The notes beneath the pieces are model-generated. The model was not told the origin of the DNA. It was given only the letters and a program-made list of their open reading frames with translations, and did not search any database. Made by a program: the position numbers and the translations under genes. This document shows positions 1-11,422 of a DNA stretch of 64,000 nt, piece after piece; position 1 is the first letter of the stretch, and the number at the start of each line of letters is the position of its first letter. The stretch is taken from positions 16,207,839-16,271,838 of the forward strand of contig CM049316.1 of assembly GCA_026874595.1 (NCBI GenBank). Reading direction: 5' to 3'. This stretch comes from Sipunculus nudus (lineage: Eukaryota; Annelida; Sipuncula; Golfingiida; Sipunculidae).

Positions 1-1350
1 GTTAACTAGAATGTAGGTGGCGCCACCTGTCATAAAATCAAGAAAGCTATCCAGGATCTATAAAACTGCAAAATTTTAGGCAGATATGTCAAACTACTGC
101 CGACATATGAGTGACATTATCTAATGGCAGACAAACAGACGGACGCTGTGCTAAAATGGTTGCAGGTGGCGCCACCAGTTTTGCGTATGATAAAGGCCTA
201 TGTGCGATCTATACACATGCAAAATTTTGGCCCAATCGGTCTAACGGTTCCCGAGATATGAATTTGGATGTCTGCAGCGTAAACTATAATGAAGGTGGCG
301 CCACTTGTCATAAAATCAACAAAGCTATCCAGGATGTATAAAACTGCAAAATTTTAGGCAGATATGTCAAACCACTGCCGAAATATGTATGACATTATTC
401 CACAGCAGACAAACAGATGGACGCTGTGCAAAATGTGCAAAAATGGTTGCAGGTGGCCCCTCCAGTTTTGTGTATGATAAAGACCTATGTGAGATCTATA
501 CACATGCAACATTTTGGCCCAATCTTTCAAACGGTTCCAGAGATATGAGCTTGGATGCCTGCAGCGTAAACTAGAATGTAGGTGGCGCCACCAGTCATAA
601 AATCAAGAAAGCTTTCCAGGATGTATAAAGCTGCAAAATTTTAGGCAGATATGTCAAACCACTGCCGAGAAATGAGTGACATTATCCCACGGCAGACAAA
701 CAGACAGACGCTGTGCAAAAATGGTTGCAGGTGGCCCCTCCAGTTATGTGTATGATAAAGACCTATGTGAGATCTAAACACATGACCAATTTTAGCCCAA
801 TCGGTCAAATGGTTCCTGAGATATGAGCTTGGATGTGTGCAGCGTTAACTAGAATGTAGGTGGCGCCACCTGTCATAAAATCAAGAAAGCTATCCAGGAT
901 TTATACGCATGCCGAATTTCAGGTGAATTAGTCAATTCACTGCAGAGATAGGAGTGATTTTAACCCAAGGCAGATGAACAGATGGACACTGTGCAAACAT
1001 GGTTACAGGTGACGCCACCATTTTTTGTGTATGTTATAAAGCTATCCAAGGGCTACATTTGTATAAATTTTATTTCCTGATCGGTCAAACGTTTCCCCAG
1101 ATATGAGCTTGGATGCCATTAGCGTTAACGTGAATGTAGGTGGTGCCACCTGTCATAAAATCAAGAAAGCTATCCAGGATGTATACGCATGCCGAATGTC
1201 AGGTGAATTAGTCAATTCACTGCAGAGATATGAGTGATTTTAACCCAAGGCAGATGTACAGATTGACACTGTGCAAACATGGTTACAGGTGGCGCCACCA
1301 TTTTTTTTGTATAAATTTTATTTCCTGATCAGTCAAACGGTTCCGGAGAT
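1..1350. repeat. Tandem repeat A, ~280-bp unit, about 4.7 copies
   Basis: The phrase AATGTAGGTGGCGCCACC recurs near 11, 291 (degenerate), 571, 852 and 1131, giving a period of about 280 bp. Each unit holds two copies of a GGTGGCGCCACC-type palindrome about 155 bp apart, some decayed to GGTGGCCCCTCC, followed by a segment ending in TCAAACGGTTCC-GAGATATGAG and one with ACAGACGGACGCTGTG. The copies differ by point changes and small indels, so the array is not very recent. Short open frames at 111-341 and 389-574 are products of the repeat and not genes. Confidence 0.9.
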
Positions 1351-1559
1351 ATGAGGGTTTATGTGTGGAAACAGACGCACAAATGGATGCTGGGCAGAGA
1401 AGAAAGATCAGAGGTCAATGCAAATTGATTAAGCACCAGTTCACATGTGACCCGATAATTGGTGTAAGTTTCGGAAAAATCGGTATATTAGTCTCAGAGG
1501 AGTTCTCTGGAAACGAACGCGGTGGCGGCGGAGGAACCCGGTCAAAATCATAGTATCCG

Positions 1560-3250
1560 CAAATCTTCGTTTTGGCGGATACAAAAATACAGGTGGCTCC
1601 ACCAGTCTGAAGAAACTAATAAAAACACTTAATGGTCAATATCCATGCAAAGAATCATGGTTATCACAGCATCAGATGTTCAGATTCTTCAGCTTTTGTA
1701 TCAAATTGTCCATTATTCTGAGGGATACTTCGGAGGCCTTTAGCTTGAAGGATATGGGTAACAGAGACCTAATTTCTGGTTTCCAAGGAGATTTTTCATG
1801 GACCTCTCAGTGTGTCAAGAATTAAGATTCTAGTTCCCGTCTTTATGATTTGTGCCTTGTTAACAGATGTTCACATTTTTAAAGGTCTCATAAATAGAGA
1901 AAAAATCGTAAAAAATCGAAAAATACAGGTGGCGCCGGCAGTCTGCAGGAACTGATGGAACATCTCATGATCAATATATATGCCAAAATTCATGACCATC
2001 AGTCGAGTAGTTAATGAAATATTGAAGTTTTTGTATGGAATTTATTTACTTTTCTGGGGGGTAATTTGGAGCCCCATAGCTCAAAGGATATGGGTAACAG
2101 AGACCTAATTTCAGGTTTCCATGGAGACTTTTCATGGGTCTCCCTGTGTGTCAAGAATTAAAATTCTAGGTCCAGTTTTTATGATTTGTGCCCTGTTAAC
2201 AGATGTTCATATCTTAAAATGTCCCAAAAATAGAGAAAAAAATCGTAAAAAGACCCGAACAAATACAGGTGGCGCCACCAGTCTGCAGAAACTTATGAAA
2301 CATCTCATGATCAATACGTATGCCAAAAATCATGACCATCAGTGATGAAGTTAATGAGATATTGAAGTTTTTGTATGAAATTTTTGACTATTCGGGGGGT
2401 ACTTTGGGGCCCCATAGCACGAAGGATATAGGTAACAAAGACCTAATTTCTGGTTTCTCTGGAGAATTTTCATAGGTCTCTCAGTGTGTCGAGAATAAAG
2501 ATTCTAGGTCCAGTCGTTACGATTTGTGCCATGCACGTAACAGATGACAGCATCCTTAAAGGTCTCAAAAATAGAGGAAAAAATCGTAAAAAATCGAAAA
2601 ATAAAGGTGACGCCACCAGTCTGCAGGAACTGATGGAACATCTCATGATCAATATGTATGCCAAAAATCATGACCATCAGTCAAGTGGTTAATGAGATAT
2701 TGAAGTTTTTGTATGAATTTTTTTACTATTCTGGGGGGTACTTTGGGGCCAAATAGCTTGAAGGATATGGGTAACAGAGACCTAATTTCTGGTTTCCAAT
2801 GAGATTTTTCATGGACCTCTCAGTGTGTTAAGAATTAAGATTTTAGGTCCAGTCTTTACGATTTGTGCCTTGTTAACAGATGTTCACATTTTTAAAGCTC
2901 TCATTAATTGAAAAAAAAATTCGTAAAAAATCGAAAAATACAGGTGGCGCCACCAGTCTGCACGAAGTGATGGAACTTCTCATGATCAATATGTATGCCA
3001 AAAATCATGTCCATCAGTCAAGTAGTTAATGAGATATTGAAGTTTTTGTATGAAATTTTTGACTTTTCGGGGGGGGGGGGGTACTTTGAGGCCCCATAGC
3101 TCAAAGGATATGGGTAACAGAGACCTAATATCTGGTTTCCTAGGAGATTTTTCATGGACCTCTCAGAATCCCAAGTTACAAGGTTCTAAGTCCAGCGGTT
3201 ACGATTTGTGCCTGGTTAAAGGACGGACAGACGGACAGACAGAGTGACGA
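1560..3250. repeat. Tandem repeat B, ~337-bp unit, about 5 copies
   Basis: Units start with ACAGGTGGCGCCACCAGTCTG near 1588, 1926, 2267, 2607 and 2940. Each continues through CATCTCATGATCAATATGTA, a GGGGGGTACTTTGGGGCC tract, GGTAACAGAGACCTAATTTC, and an A-rich tail before the next palindrome. The array ends at 3225-3260 in a degenerate ACGG/ACAG microsatellite. The shared palindrome and ACGG tail link it to repeat A and to the copy at 52070. This layout (palindromic head, tandem core, ACGG-type tail) resembles the non-autonomous 'pearl'/Helentron-like elements known from bivalves; that is inference. Confidence 0.88.
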
Positions 3251-3927
3251 CGGACAAAGAGTGATCGCTCGGGATTTCCGACAGGAAAATTCCGACCGGA
3301 AATTCGGTAGATGTGATGACGGAACCCCCAGAAAATCTACCTTTCCTTCATTTTATAATTTCTCCCACTAATTATAATCCTGGAAACGAAATCAGAAGTA
3401 ACCAAAATGACCGAAAACATCTGGTAATCTGCTAATAAAATACGGGTACTCACTGGCTGGCGAGGTTTGTATATTTTTTTTCGGCCGGTAAAAAAAGTCT
3501 ACCGGCAAAAAAAATTAGTAGATCGGAGGCCGGCTTTAAAACCACAGTTGTTTGCGTCCTTATTAAGGAAGCTTTCAATTATGTACACCAGAGTAGCTGT
3601 CTGGCGGCATATATATGATTGACACGCACGAGTGATTATCTCTAACAAGCAGTTCCAATTCAGTAAATTTAGAATATTACTATTCGCATAAACACGTCCA
3701 GTCTTTTGTGGGATGACTTTTTGGTGGCCTATTTACTCTGATATATAATAACACACAGAGATCTCACTGAAAAATAACACGACGGCATGAGTGGTTGTAT
3801 GTGTCGCCGGACAGCTTGTGTATACGTATACCCGTGATGTTTGAGTCGGATACATCCAGCCAATAAAATTCAGCATCCTGTACCGATAGAGACTTCACCA
3901 GTTAAGTGTCTGCTAAAAGATTTCAAC
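3251..3927. other. Upstream region of the sulfotransferase gene
   Basis: No coding signal is seen. Positions 3478-3535 hold a short imperfect inverted repeat (GGCCGGTAAAAAAAGTCTACCGGC followed by GGAGGCCGGC). The last ~100 bases before the ATG at 3928 probably include the 5' untranslated leader, but no TATA box or initiator could be assigned with confidence. Confidence 0.4.
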
Positions 3928-6626
3928 ATGCAAAGTAAGTGCTAAAATTACTAATAATTAACATTTGGATAACCTTTATATACCCCAACCACAGGCACCT
4001 TGGATGTAAATTAAAAAAAAATATCAGTAGATTTTCTAAACATAAAGGATTTGTGCATTCCCTGAGTAACCTATATATACACACAAGGCACCTATCTTCA
4101 CTCAGTACCTATCAGTACATTCCCATGCACCTCTATGTATTCATTCCCTCTGAATGAAAAGCATCATCCACAATAACCCTTCGACTCCACAAATAAAACT
4201 ACATAATTTACATACTAGTACCCCGATTCCGTCTAATCATATGACATAATTATATATAATCCACATTATTACGCACATATTATGCGCCTCCCGCTGAAAT
4301 GGCTTTTTGGCTATGCATATAAGTTACTCAGAGGATGCATAAATCGTTAATTTTAAGAAAACCTACTGCTTTATTCTGAATTTACACGTCAGGTGTTGTG
4401 GTCCAAGCAATACTTTATTATTTAGTCTGTTCCTCCACGGGCTGCCCGTTGAATTTATTATTTTTTTTTATGAAAATGCAGAAAATGTTTAAAAATCATG
4501 CTGTAATGAAGGAAAGAAATATGCAAAAAATTATATTTTAATAAGTACCTCTGATTACAATTTATTTTTCACAAAATCTGAAATAAGTTTAGTAAGGTCA
4601 AGGTCGCTTGTCACAGGAACAAAGAAACAAAAAAGAATTGCATTTACAAATCTAGTGATTTGGTGTTTAGTATCTTGAATATCCTAAGAAATATTATAAT
4701 CAAATTTAGACTGCCAGCCCATGGCAGACCAATGTCACATTGCCGCAAGCACTCGGTAGAAAAATGAGGAGAACGTCAAATATAAATAATTGGTTATTTT
4801 CATATGTATTTTTCTACCCATTTAATGCCTTAAGTCCCACATCCTCTTAAGTATAAAACGTATAATGATATTTAGATTTGATGAAATAATTGGCTAATTT
4901 CGATGGGCGCCCCTACGTTTAAAAAAACTAAAGTAAAAGTTTTTTTTTCTTCTTTTGAGTTGCTTTGCTAAAGAAGATTCGGTTTTCTCCTAAAATAAAA
5001 TATTTCAACGTGTTCTTGGCCAAGTCGGGTGGAACTGGGATTCACACAGAAATGTGTGTCCACTTTACATGCACTTATCTGTTTACACTATCTGAAATAT
5101 GTTTTCAGAATTAACCAGCGACACCTATGAGGTAACTAGAACACGAAAGTGCTGTACAGTCCTGGCCGCTGTGTTTCTCCTTACCGGTCTGACCTTCACC
5201 TTCTGGTCGCCCATTCGTCTTTCAAGTCGACCCCAACGGCTAAAATCCAGGGCAAGTTGTTTTTGTTTTCCCTGTCCACTAATACATAAAGGGTATTAAT
5301 CGTAAAATACAGTTAGAATTGTCATCATCATCACTATGTAATGTAAATATCGTTACTAACTGGCTGAGAACGTTAAATACTGATGTTTTCAAATTGCTGT
5401 TCATTATAAAGTCAGTTCATAAGAATTATTTTGTTATTGTATTATTTTGTTTCAATATAAAGGGTATGCGTATATATCTGATAAGATACAGGAATTATTT
5501 TATGACATACCATTCTGCAATTATTCGTAATTATTGCTTCCATATTCAGTAAATCACAACTGAATACTTCAGGGAGGATTTAAACATTGTTTTGCAGGTG
5601 TTTACAGATTCCGTCCAGAGACACCGGAAAGTTCAGCTTCAGACCGTGTGTAACCACAGGTTGGGTTTTCAAACGAGGAATTTCACATTTCAGGAGGACT
5701 ATTGGATTCGTGTAGATGAAAAACGAAACCTGATTTTTTGCATGATACCGAAAGTGGCGTCAATATTTTTCAGGAGGCTATTATACGGCAAATTCCATTT
5801 TAAACTGGACACGAAGCCAATCTCGAATTTTACAACTGGGAAGAGGGAAACAATGCTAAAGGAATATTTGAAAGTTATATTTGTTCGTCATCCGTTGGAC
5901 CGACTCTGGGCAGCATATATAGAAAAATTCGTCGGTTATATGCCGAAATATATATTAAAGGATGGGGTTAAGATAATCCAACGTTATCGGGATAACCCAG
6001 ATGATAAGACCAGCAGCTGCGCGCATGACGTCACGTTTTCAGAGTTCGTTCGTTACATCGTTGATAATGAACAAATCGGAATTGCCCATGATCACCATTG
6101 GCTACCATATTATAATTTATGCAAACCTTGCGAGATTAAATATGATATAATTGGAAAACTTAAAACTTTAAGAAGTGATCTGAAAACACTCCGTTTACAT
6201 ACGGAAATACCAGAAGTCCCTTTGCACGAAGACTTGAAATACATCTTCGACGCCCGCTGTAGGGAATTTTATCACAGAGGTCCTCATATCGAAGGATGCA
6301 CAAACATACAGGATACATTTATCAGACGTTGGAAAGCTTGGAAGTACGCAGGACTTGTAGATCCCATGGCGCCTCTACCTCCTATCCCAAAGTATCTTAA
6401 GACGCAGCCTGAACGGGGATCTTTATGGAAACGTTTCTGTGTGGAAACGATAAGGAGAGAATATAGTAGAGTAAAAAATATTACAATATTTAGGAAGTTG
6501 ATAGCACAGAGAAAAGAAAGAGTGAAAATTAAAGCTTTCAGTGCAATAAGTGAAGATATTAAAAGAAATTTAATTGAAATATACCGTTTCGACATGTCAT
6601 TATTTGGATACGAACAATACGTTTAA
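3928..6626 (+). CDS. Carbohydrate sulfotransferase, HNK-1 family (Sulfotransfer_2)
   Basis: Modelled exons are 3928-3934, 5109-5251 and 5598-6626, giving 392 aa. The protein would be a type II Golgi membrane enzyme moving sulfate from PAPS to a glycan. It has a short cytosolic tail, a signal anchor near residues 20-37 (CCTVLAAVFLLTGLTFTFW), a 5'-phosphosulfate loop at about 98-112 (CMIPKVASIFFRRLL), a 3'-phosphate motif at about 145-161 (FVRHPLDRLWAAYIEKF) and the family's C-terminal YRFDMSLFGYE. Length fits CHST8-14-type enzymes. The start is ATG-CAA-A before GTAAGTGC at 3935, joined in phase to 5109. An ATG at 5099 lies within the acceptor and is less likely. Intron 2 (5252-5597) appears to be GC-AG: AGG|GCAAGT joins in frame, while a GT site at 5290 does not. 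The acceptor-substrate glycan cannot be told. The loop lacks the Cys/Thr common in relatives. Confidence is high for the family and moderate for the first exon. Confidence 0.88.
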
Positions 6627-7216
6627 AGATTCTTGGCAGATTATATATCATTACTTGGGATATTAAAATAATATTTTATTATTACGCATGTCCGACTTTT
6701 CCTGTTACTTATGGTTAAGTCTTTTAAAATGAAGGAAAAGGGACACTTGCGTTTTCCTCAGTGTGGGGTTAAAAAAACCCCCAAAAAAACCTTGTAATTG
6801 TCTATTTATAATGGGACCTTTTTACTACAATGTAGTTGTAAATAACAACTGATATCTTATTTATATAAACATGAATCAAACTGATCGGTATATGCACATT
6901 ATCGGTATTGTCATTTTATCTGTGCATGGTGGTACATACTTCAGTACAAAGTTTAAAAGGATAATAATGTAATTCTTTTCCATCTGCTGTCCATGAATGT
7001 TTATTTATTTATATGTACCCATGCAAGATCCGTTGCGGAAACAAGACGGTTACTCTCCTATTAATATAACCGTGTTCGTCGTAAATTATCATAAAGAATG
7101 ACATGAAGCCTTTGTAAATTAGGCTCGCATGGTTTAATTAAATTTTTTAAAATATGGTTTTGATTAAATTAAAATAATTCCAAACCTCAATATAAACATT
7201 GTATAGAACTGCTTTA
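6627..7216. other. 3' flank of the sulfotransferase gene
   Basis: AT-rich sequence without open frames of interest. An ATTAAA-type hexamer lies at about 6660, some 35 bases after the stop, and could serve for polyadenylation. Nothing else is seen. Confidence 0.35.
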
Positions 7217-8141
7217 GGGTGCTTTTCCATATACGCGTTTTCCAAGCGTTTGTCGCGCGGCTGCCGCGCGGCGAAAATCCAACCAGTAAAAAAGTCATGT
7301 TCTATTTAAATGTATGCGATTGCTGTGCGGCAAACGCACGCGTCAGTTTTGGAATCCAGCAGAACCCTTAAGGCGAAAACACACTGGCGCAGGCGGCATG
7401 CGGGCGTATCGTGGGCGGCAAGGCGGCAAAAATCGCTTCCCTATATGTTACTTCTGACAAAACACACTGGCGCAGGCGGCAGGCGTGCGGCACGCGGGCG
7501 GCCACTCGGCGAGTTTCTGCGATCGCTCCCAGAGCGATTTTTGCCGCTTGCCGCCCGCGTGCCGCGTGTGGATTTCATGTGAATATATATTATGTCTGTT
7601 GAAAATCTAGTAAACTGTATTTAATTTACACCTTATTTATTTTTTATCTCAATATATAGTAAAGTATATACGTAAATGTAATAACTATAGATAGAAATAT
7701 GTATGTTTATATATATTTTCATATGTAATTCACAAGCATATATATTCACATAGAAACATATCGTTTGATATAAATTAAATCATAATTAATGTTCACCGAG
7801 CGATATCATTACTATTTTTTTTAAATTTACGTTATACAGGAGTATATTTTTCAGACAAACATGTAAAATACCACAAAAAAATCTCGATATTCCACAGCTA
7901 TTCCACAAAATTTGCCGCGTGCCGCCAGCGCCAGTGTGTTTTTTTTTAAATGCCGCGTACCTGCCGCATGAACGCTTGCCGCCCGTTTGCCGCACGCCTA
8001 CCGCCCGCGCCAGTGTGTTTTGGTCTTAAGGGTGCTTTTCCATGTGCGCGGCAGTTTTCCGCCGCGCGTCAAACGCATACATGGAAATAGCACGACTTTT
8101 AACTGGCTGGATTTTCGCCGCGCGTTCATGGAAAAGCACCC
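7217..8141. mobile_element. Nested inverted-repeat elements (MITE-like)
   Basis: The outer element starts GGGTGCTTTTCCAT (7217) and ends ATGGAAAAGCACCC (8141), flanked by TTA on both sides (7214-7216 and 8142-8144), as PIF/Harbinger elements are. Inside it, 7372-8025 is bounded by TTAA (7368-7371 and 8026-8029) with ends GGCGAAAACACACTGGCGC and GCGCCAGTGTGTTTTGGTC, the target choice of piggyBac-type elements. A further pair of the same AAAACACACTGGCGC ends sits inside at about 7459 and 7932. The stretch 8030-8141 alone is also a complete 112-bp inverted-repeat copy of the outer family. There is no transposase open frame, so all are non-autonomous. Superfamily names are inferred from the target duplications only. 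Confidence 0.75.
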
Positions 8142-8144
8142 TTA

Positions 8145-8990
8145 TGCAGTCAACCTGTCAGTGCATAAGAGCCACCTGTGCCCACTGTTCAAAGAGAAAT
8201 ATACATGTTTGAAATGTACATGTCCAGCCTTCTATCATCCGGAATATGACTGAAATGTAGCGACTCTGGTATGACGTCATATGTCAGCCAGTGCTTTGAA
8301 ATATCATATGTTGCACCATGAATAACAAGGCTGATAAAAAATGCTCCACTGTAATGCTCAGTTGCACTTACGTTTGTTATCTATGACCTCGAGAAGAAGT
8401 TTTTAATATGATGTAGCGTGGAATGGTTGAATCACGTGTACTATGAAAACGAGGACAAATATAAAAGGGTTTATATCATTATTTTGATATGGAGAATACT
8501 TTGAGAACGATTCTTAACAGATCATATATATATCATTATTTGGATATGAATATAACACCTTGATCGAATCTTGACAGAATAAAATGTAAACTTTAGCGCT
8601 TTCTGAAGCACCGTGATAGTGTGACTCATATGTCATGCCCCCCGTCAGGCTTTATTGGGAAATAAATGTCATAGCAATATTCATAGAAAGTACATTGTGA
8701 TTTATATGTTGTTTCATGTTAAATAAATCCTATATTTGGTTCTAGTAATATTTCCAGTACCACCCTGAACAGGTATTGTGTGGGTTAAAAATCAATATCA
8801 CTTCGTGGCTAAAGGACGCATTTTCATTATTCATCCAGAAAATGTATTTTATTTTCAAAATGAATTTTTATTTTTAAATAGAGATGAAATTTACTAATAT
8901 GTCTATCTTGTCACGCTGTGTCTTTCATTTTCATATGTCGGAGGCTGCATGGGTACAAACAATATGATATGCTCGAGCTTTATTAATGAT
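8145..8990. other. Intergenic, no gene seen
   Basis: AT-rich spacer with a few AATAAA hexamers (for example near 8658 and 8722) but no coding exon, RNA gene or clear repeat that I can support. Confidence 0.4.
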
Positions 8991-8994
8991 ACTA

Positions 8995-9232
8995 ATCGGA
9001 AGCGAATCCAGGGCAGGTGGAGGGGGGATGTCCAGGGGGTCCGGACCCCGACCTCTGTTTTCTTTTTCATCTGCTGCGACCGTTTTGAGGCTTTCTAACC
9101 ATTTTTATTAGCTGGATTCCCCTCCCCCCCCCCCCCGAATTTTTCTGGACCCGGGGACCTTTTTTCAGGCTTTATAATTAGTCCTCCTCGGCTTGACCCC
9201 TCTTTTCTAAATCCTGGATCCACCACTGTTAT
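8995..9232. mobile_element. Short inverted-repeat element with GGATCCAGG-type ends
   Basis: The left end GCGAATCCAGGGC near 9002 is matched by CCTGGATCCACCACTG near 9213-9228 in inverted orientation, with C-rich tracts between. Related fragments lie at about 10570-10705 and 39990-40135, sharing the CTGC-ACCGTTTT core. No coding capacity is present, so this is a MITE-like family. Confidence 0.5.
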
Positions 9233-9412
9233 ACTTTAAATGATCCTCATGCCAGATTGGATAACCCCTCAGTGATGATTATTTTAAGTCGCGTCAACTG
9301 GTTGCACAGTAGTCTTACTAGGCCGATGACAGAAGATGGTTCGCACAATGGTCAGGTGAACCAAAAAGTCCTATCTATTTAACTAGCTATCTGTTTAGCT
9401 ATCTAACTTTCA

Positions 9413-9413
9413 A

Positions 9414-9462
<49 letters not shown>

Positions 9463-9608
9463 GTCTCTATATCTCTCTCTATTTATCTCTCTATATTTAT
9501 ATATATCTCTCTCTCTCTCTATCTCTCTCTCTCTCTCTATCTATCTATCTATTATTAATATTTTTAAAATGATATTAATAATAATAATAAAATTTTTTAA
9601 TAATAATG

Positions 9609-9663
<55 letters not shown>

Positions 9664-9676
9664 TATATATATATAT
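9413..9676. repeat. Compound (CT)n/(AT)n microsatellite
   Basis: Runs of CT, AT and CTAT at 9413-9545 and of AT then AG at 9605-9676. Apparent open frames through it are simple-repeat translations. Confidence 0.95.
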
Positions 9677-11422
9677 AAATAGACCGAACGTTTTTGTGCT
9701 AAAAAGGCATTACCTTTCTGACTCTGCTGTTTAGGGAAAGTTGGAGTCAAAACGACCAGCCCCCCCCCCCCCCCCCAAAAAAAACACAATCTAAAATACA
9801 TCAGCGGCGAAGGTATTAATGTGGTGAAAAGGACAGTTGAGTCCATTTAAGTGTTGGAGTGCACATTATATAAACAAGGGTGTTTTGTGGTAAGGCCTTT
9901 ACAAAATTAGTAATAGTTTTGTAAGCATGCCTGCACATGTGAAATGTAAACATGTGTTTATTTGAAATGTGACAAATTTTTATTTTGAAGTTGACAGTTG
10001 AGACAAGTAGTCCCGGCCTTCCACAGTGCCCAGACAGAAAAGATTCGTTTCGAGTGGAAGCAAACTCTGGTGGAAGGCTCTTTAATACCAAATATACGAC
10101 AGATGGCACTGCAAGCTCACCTACTATCTACAGTGGCATAGGTTTTGATAGATGGCGATACGATAGCTCCCCCCCCCCCTCCCATCCCACTTAAAAGTAA
10201 AATGTCAAATGTCTCAGGATTTCTGAGACTCCCCCCCCCCCGGGTTGAGTGACATTTGCATCGCATTTCAAGAACGAACATTCGTGGCAACAGGAGTCGC
10301 ATGACAACGGGCTGAATGCCACAATCGCCAATTATAATATAAATGTTTTAATGATTAATGTTTTATTGCCCACGATGAAAAACTTTGCAAGTGAGCGCTA
10401 TTTTTATAAAAGGCTTAGATCCATTACTCTTCAGGATGGTAGATCTATATAGCCGTTCGACTTATTAAGAAAGTGTTCGATGATCCGGGCTAATGTCTAT
10501 ACGGACGGCGAAATTTTGACCAACATGAAGAACGATTTCCCTTACTGTGATTAGGATATTAATCCATGCAACTCAGAAGAGAATCTATGGGGAGGGTTCC
10601 AGGGGTCCCGACGCCCCCCCCCCCCCCCTTTCAGTCGCCGCAACCTTTTTAAAGGGGTTCAGACCAATATTTGTAACCTGGACCCGTTCCCCCTTTTTTC
10701 AGCCGTGCATGTGTTACTGCATACTTTGGAATATTTCCCATTCCAGCGGTGCCCTGAAAATTCCTGGGATTCTGTTCATGATTGCGTGAGTTATGTTGTG
10801 AACAAACAAACCAACAGACACAAACACACACACACGGAATGAACGCATACCCTGCTGGCGGAGGCAAAAAGCACCGGGACATAAAGATGATTACCATCCT
10901 TTGATGAATGACAGTTTGAAAGACAGAAATAAGGATTTAAAAAAAGGGCAGTCACCAAGGTTAAGTGAAAAGTATTGTTATCTCACCGATTTTAGCAAAT
11001 GCACTGACTACAACTTATGTAAACACATATGTTTTATAATCATTATGAAAATCTACCAGATACGACACCACAACAGCAAGTAACATATCACCTCAGTACA
11101 GAAATAAAGATTATTACACGAACGACACAAGATAGCTACCATGATGCAAATTAATTGAATTTGCTAACATGAATAAAAGTAGCAAATCAAAGTACTTTCA
11201 TTTTTAAATGAATGCTAATGAATATATGATTACCATAAAAATATATTCTAATCAGGCTTAATGTGCATCCACGCCAAAATTAAACATTACCATAAAGTAT
11301 CTTGTATGAACGAAAAACAAAGTTGTAAAAATATTAAGTGAAAAAAAATATGTTTCGACATAATATGGGAAAAAAACACTTCTCATAAAAAGACAAGTGT
11401 TTGACGGTGTCTTTTTGTGTTT
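9677..11422. other. Intergenic, homopolymer-rich spacer
   Basis: This holds poly-C tracts (about 9759-9776, 10171-10179, 10231-10240 and 10613-10628), a GGATCCAGG-family fragment at 10570-10705 and a short CA run near 10826. A 69-codon frame at 9985-10194 (+) looks more complex than its surroundings, but I cannot assign it to a family or find convincing splice borders. The 3' untranslated region of the large minus-strand gene should lie just below 11423, but no AATAAA in the right orientation was seen there. Confidence 0.4.

Noticed and set aside
5099-5299. ATG at 5099 as the start of the sulfotransferase and a single-exon end at 5299
   Set aside because: The ATG lies within a good splice acceptor that joins in phase to ATGCAAA at 3928, and the frame after 5251 is intron sequence.
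9985-10194. 69-codon plus-strand frame
   Set aside because: No family resemblance and no convincing splice borders; the end is a poly-C tract.
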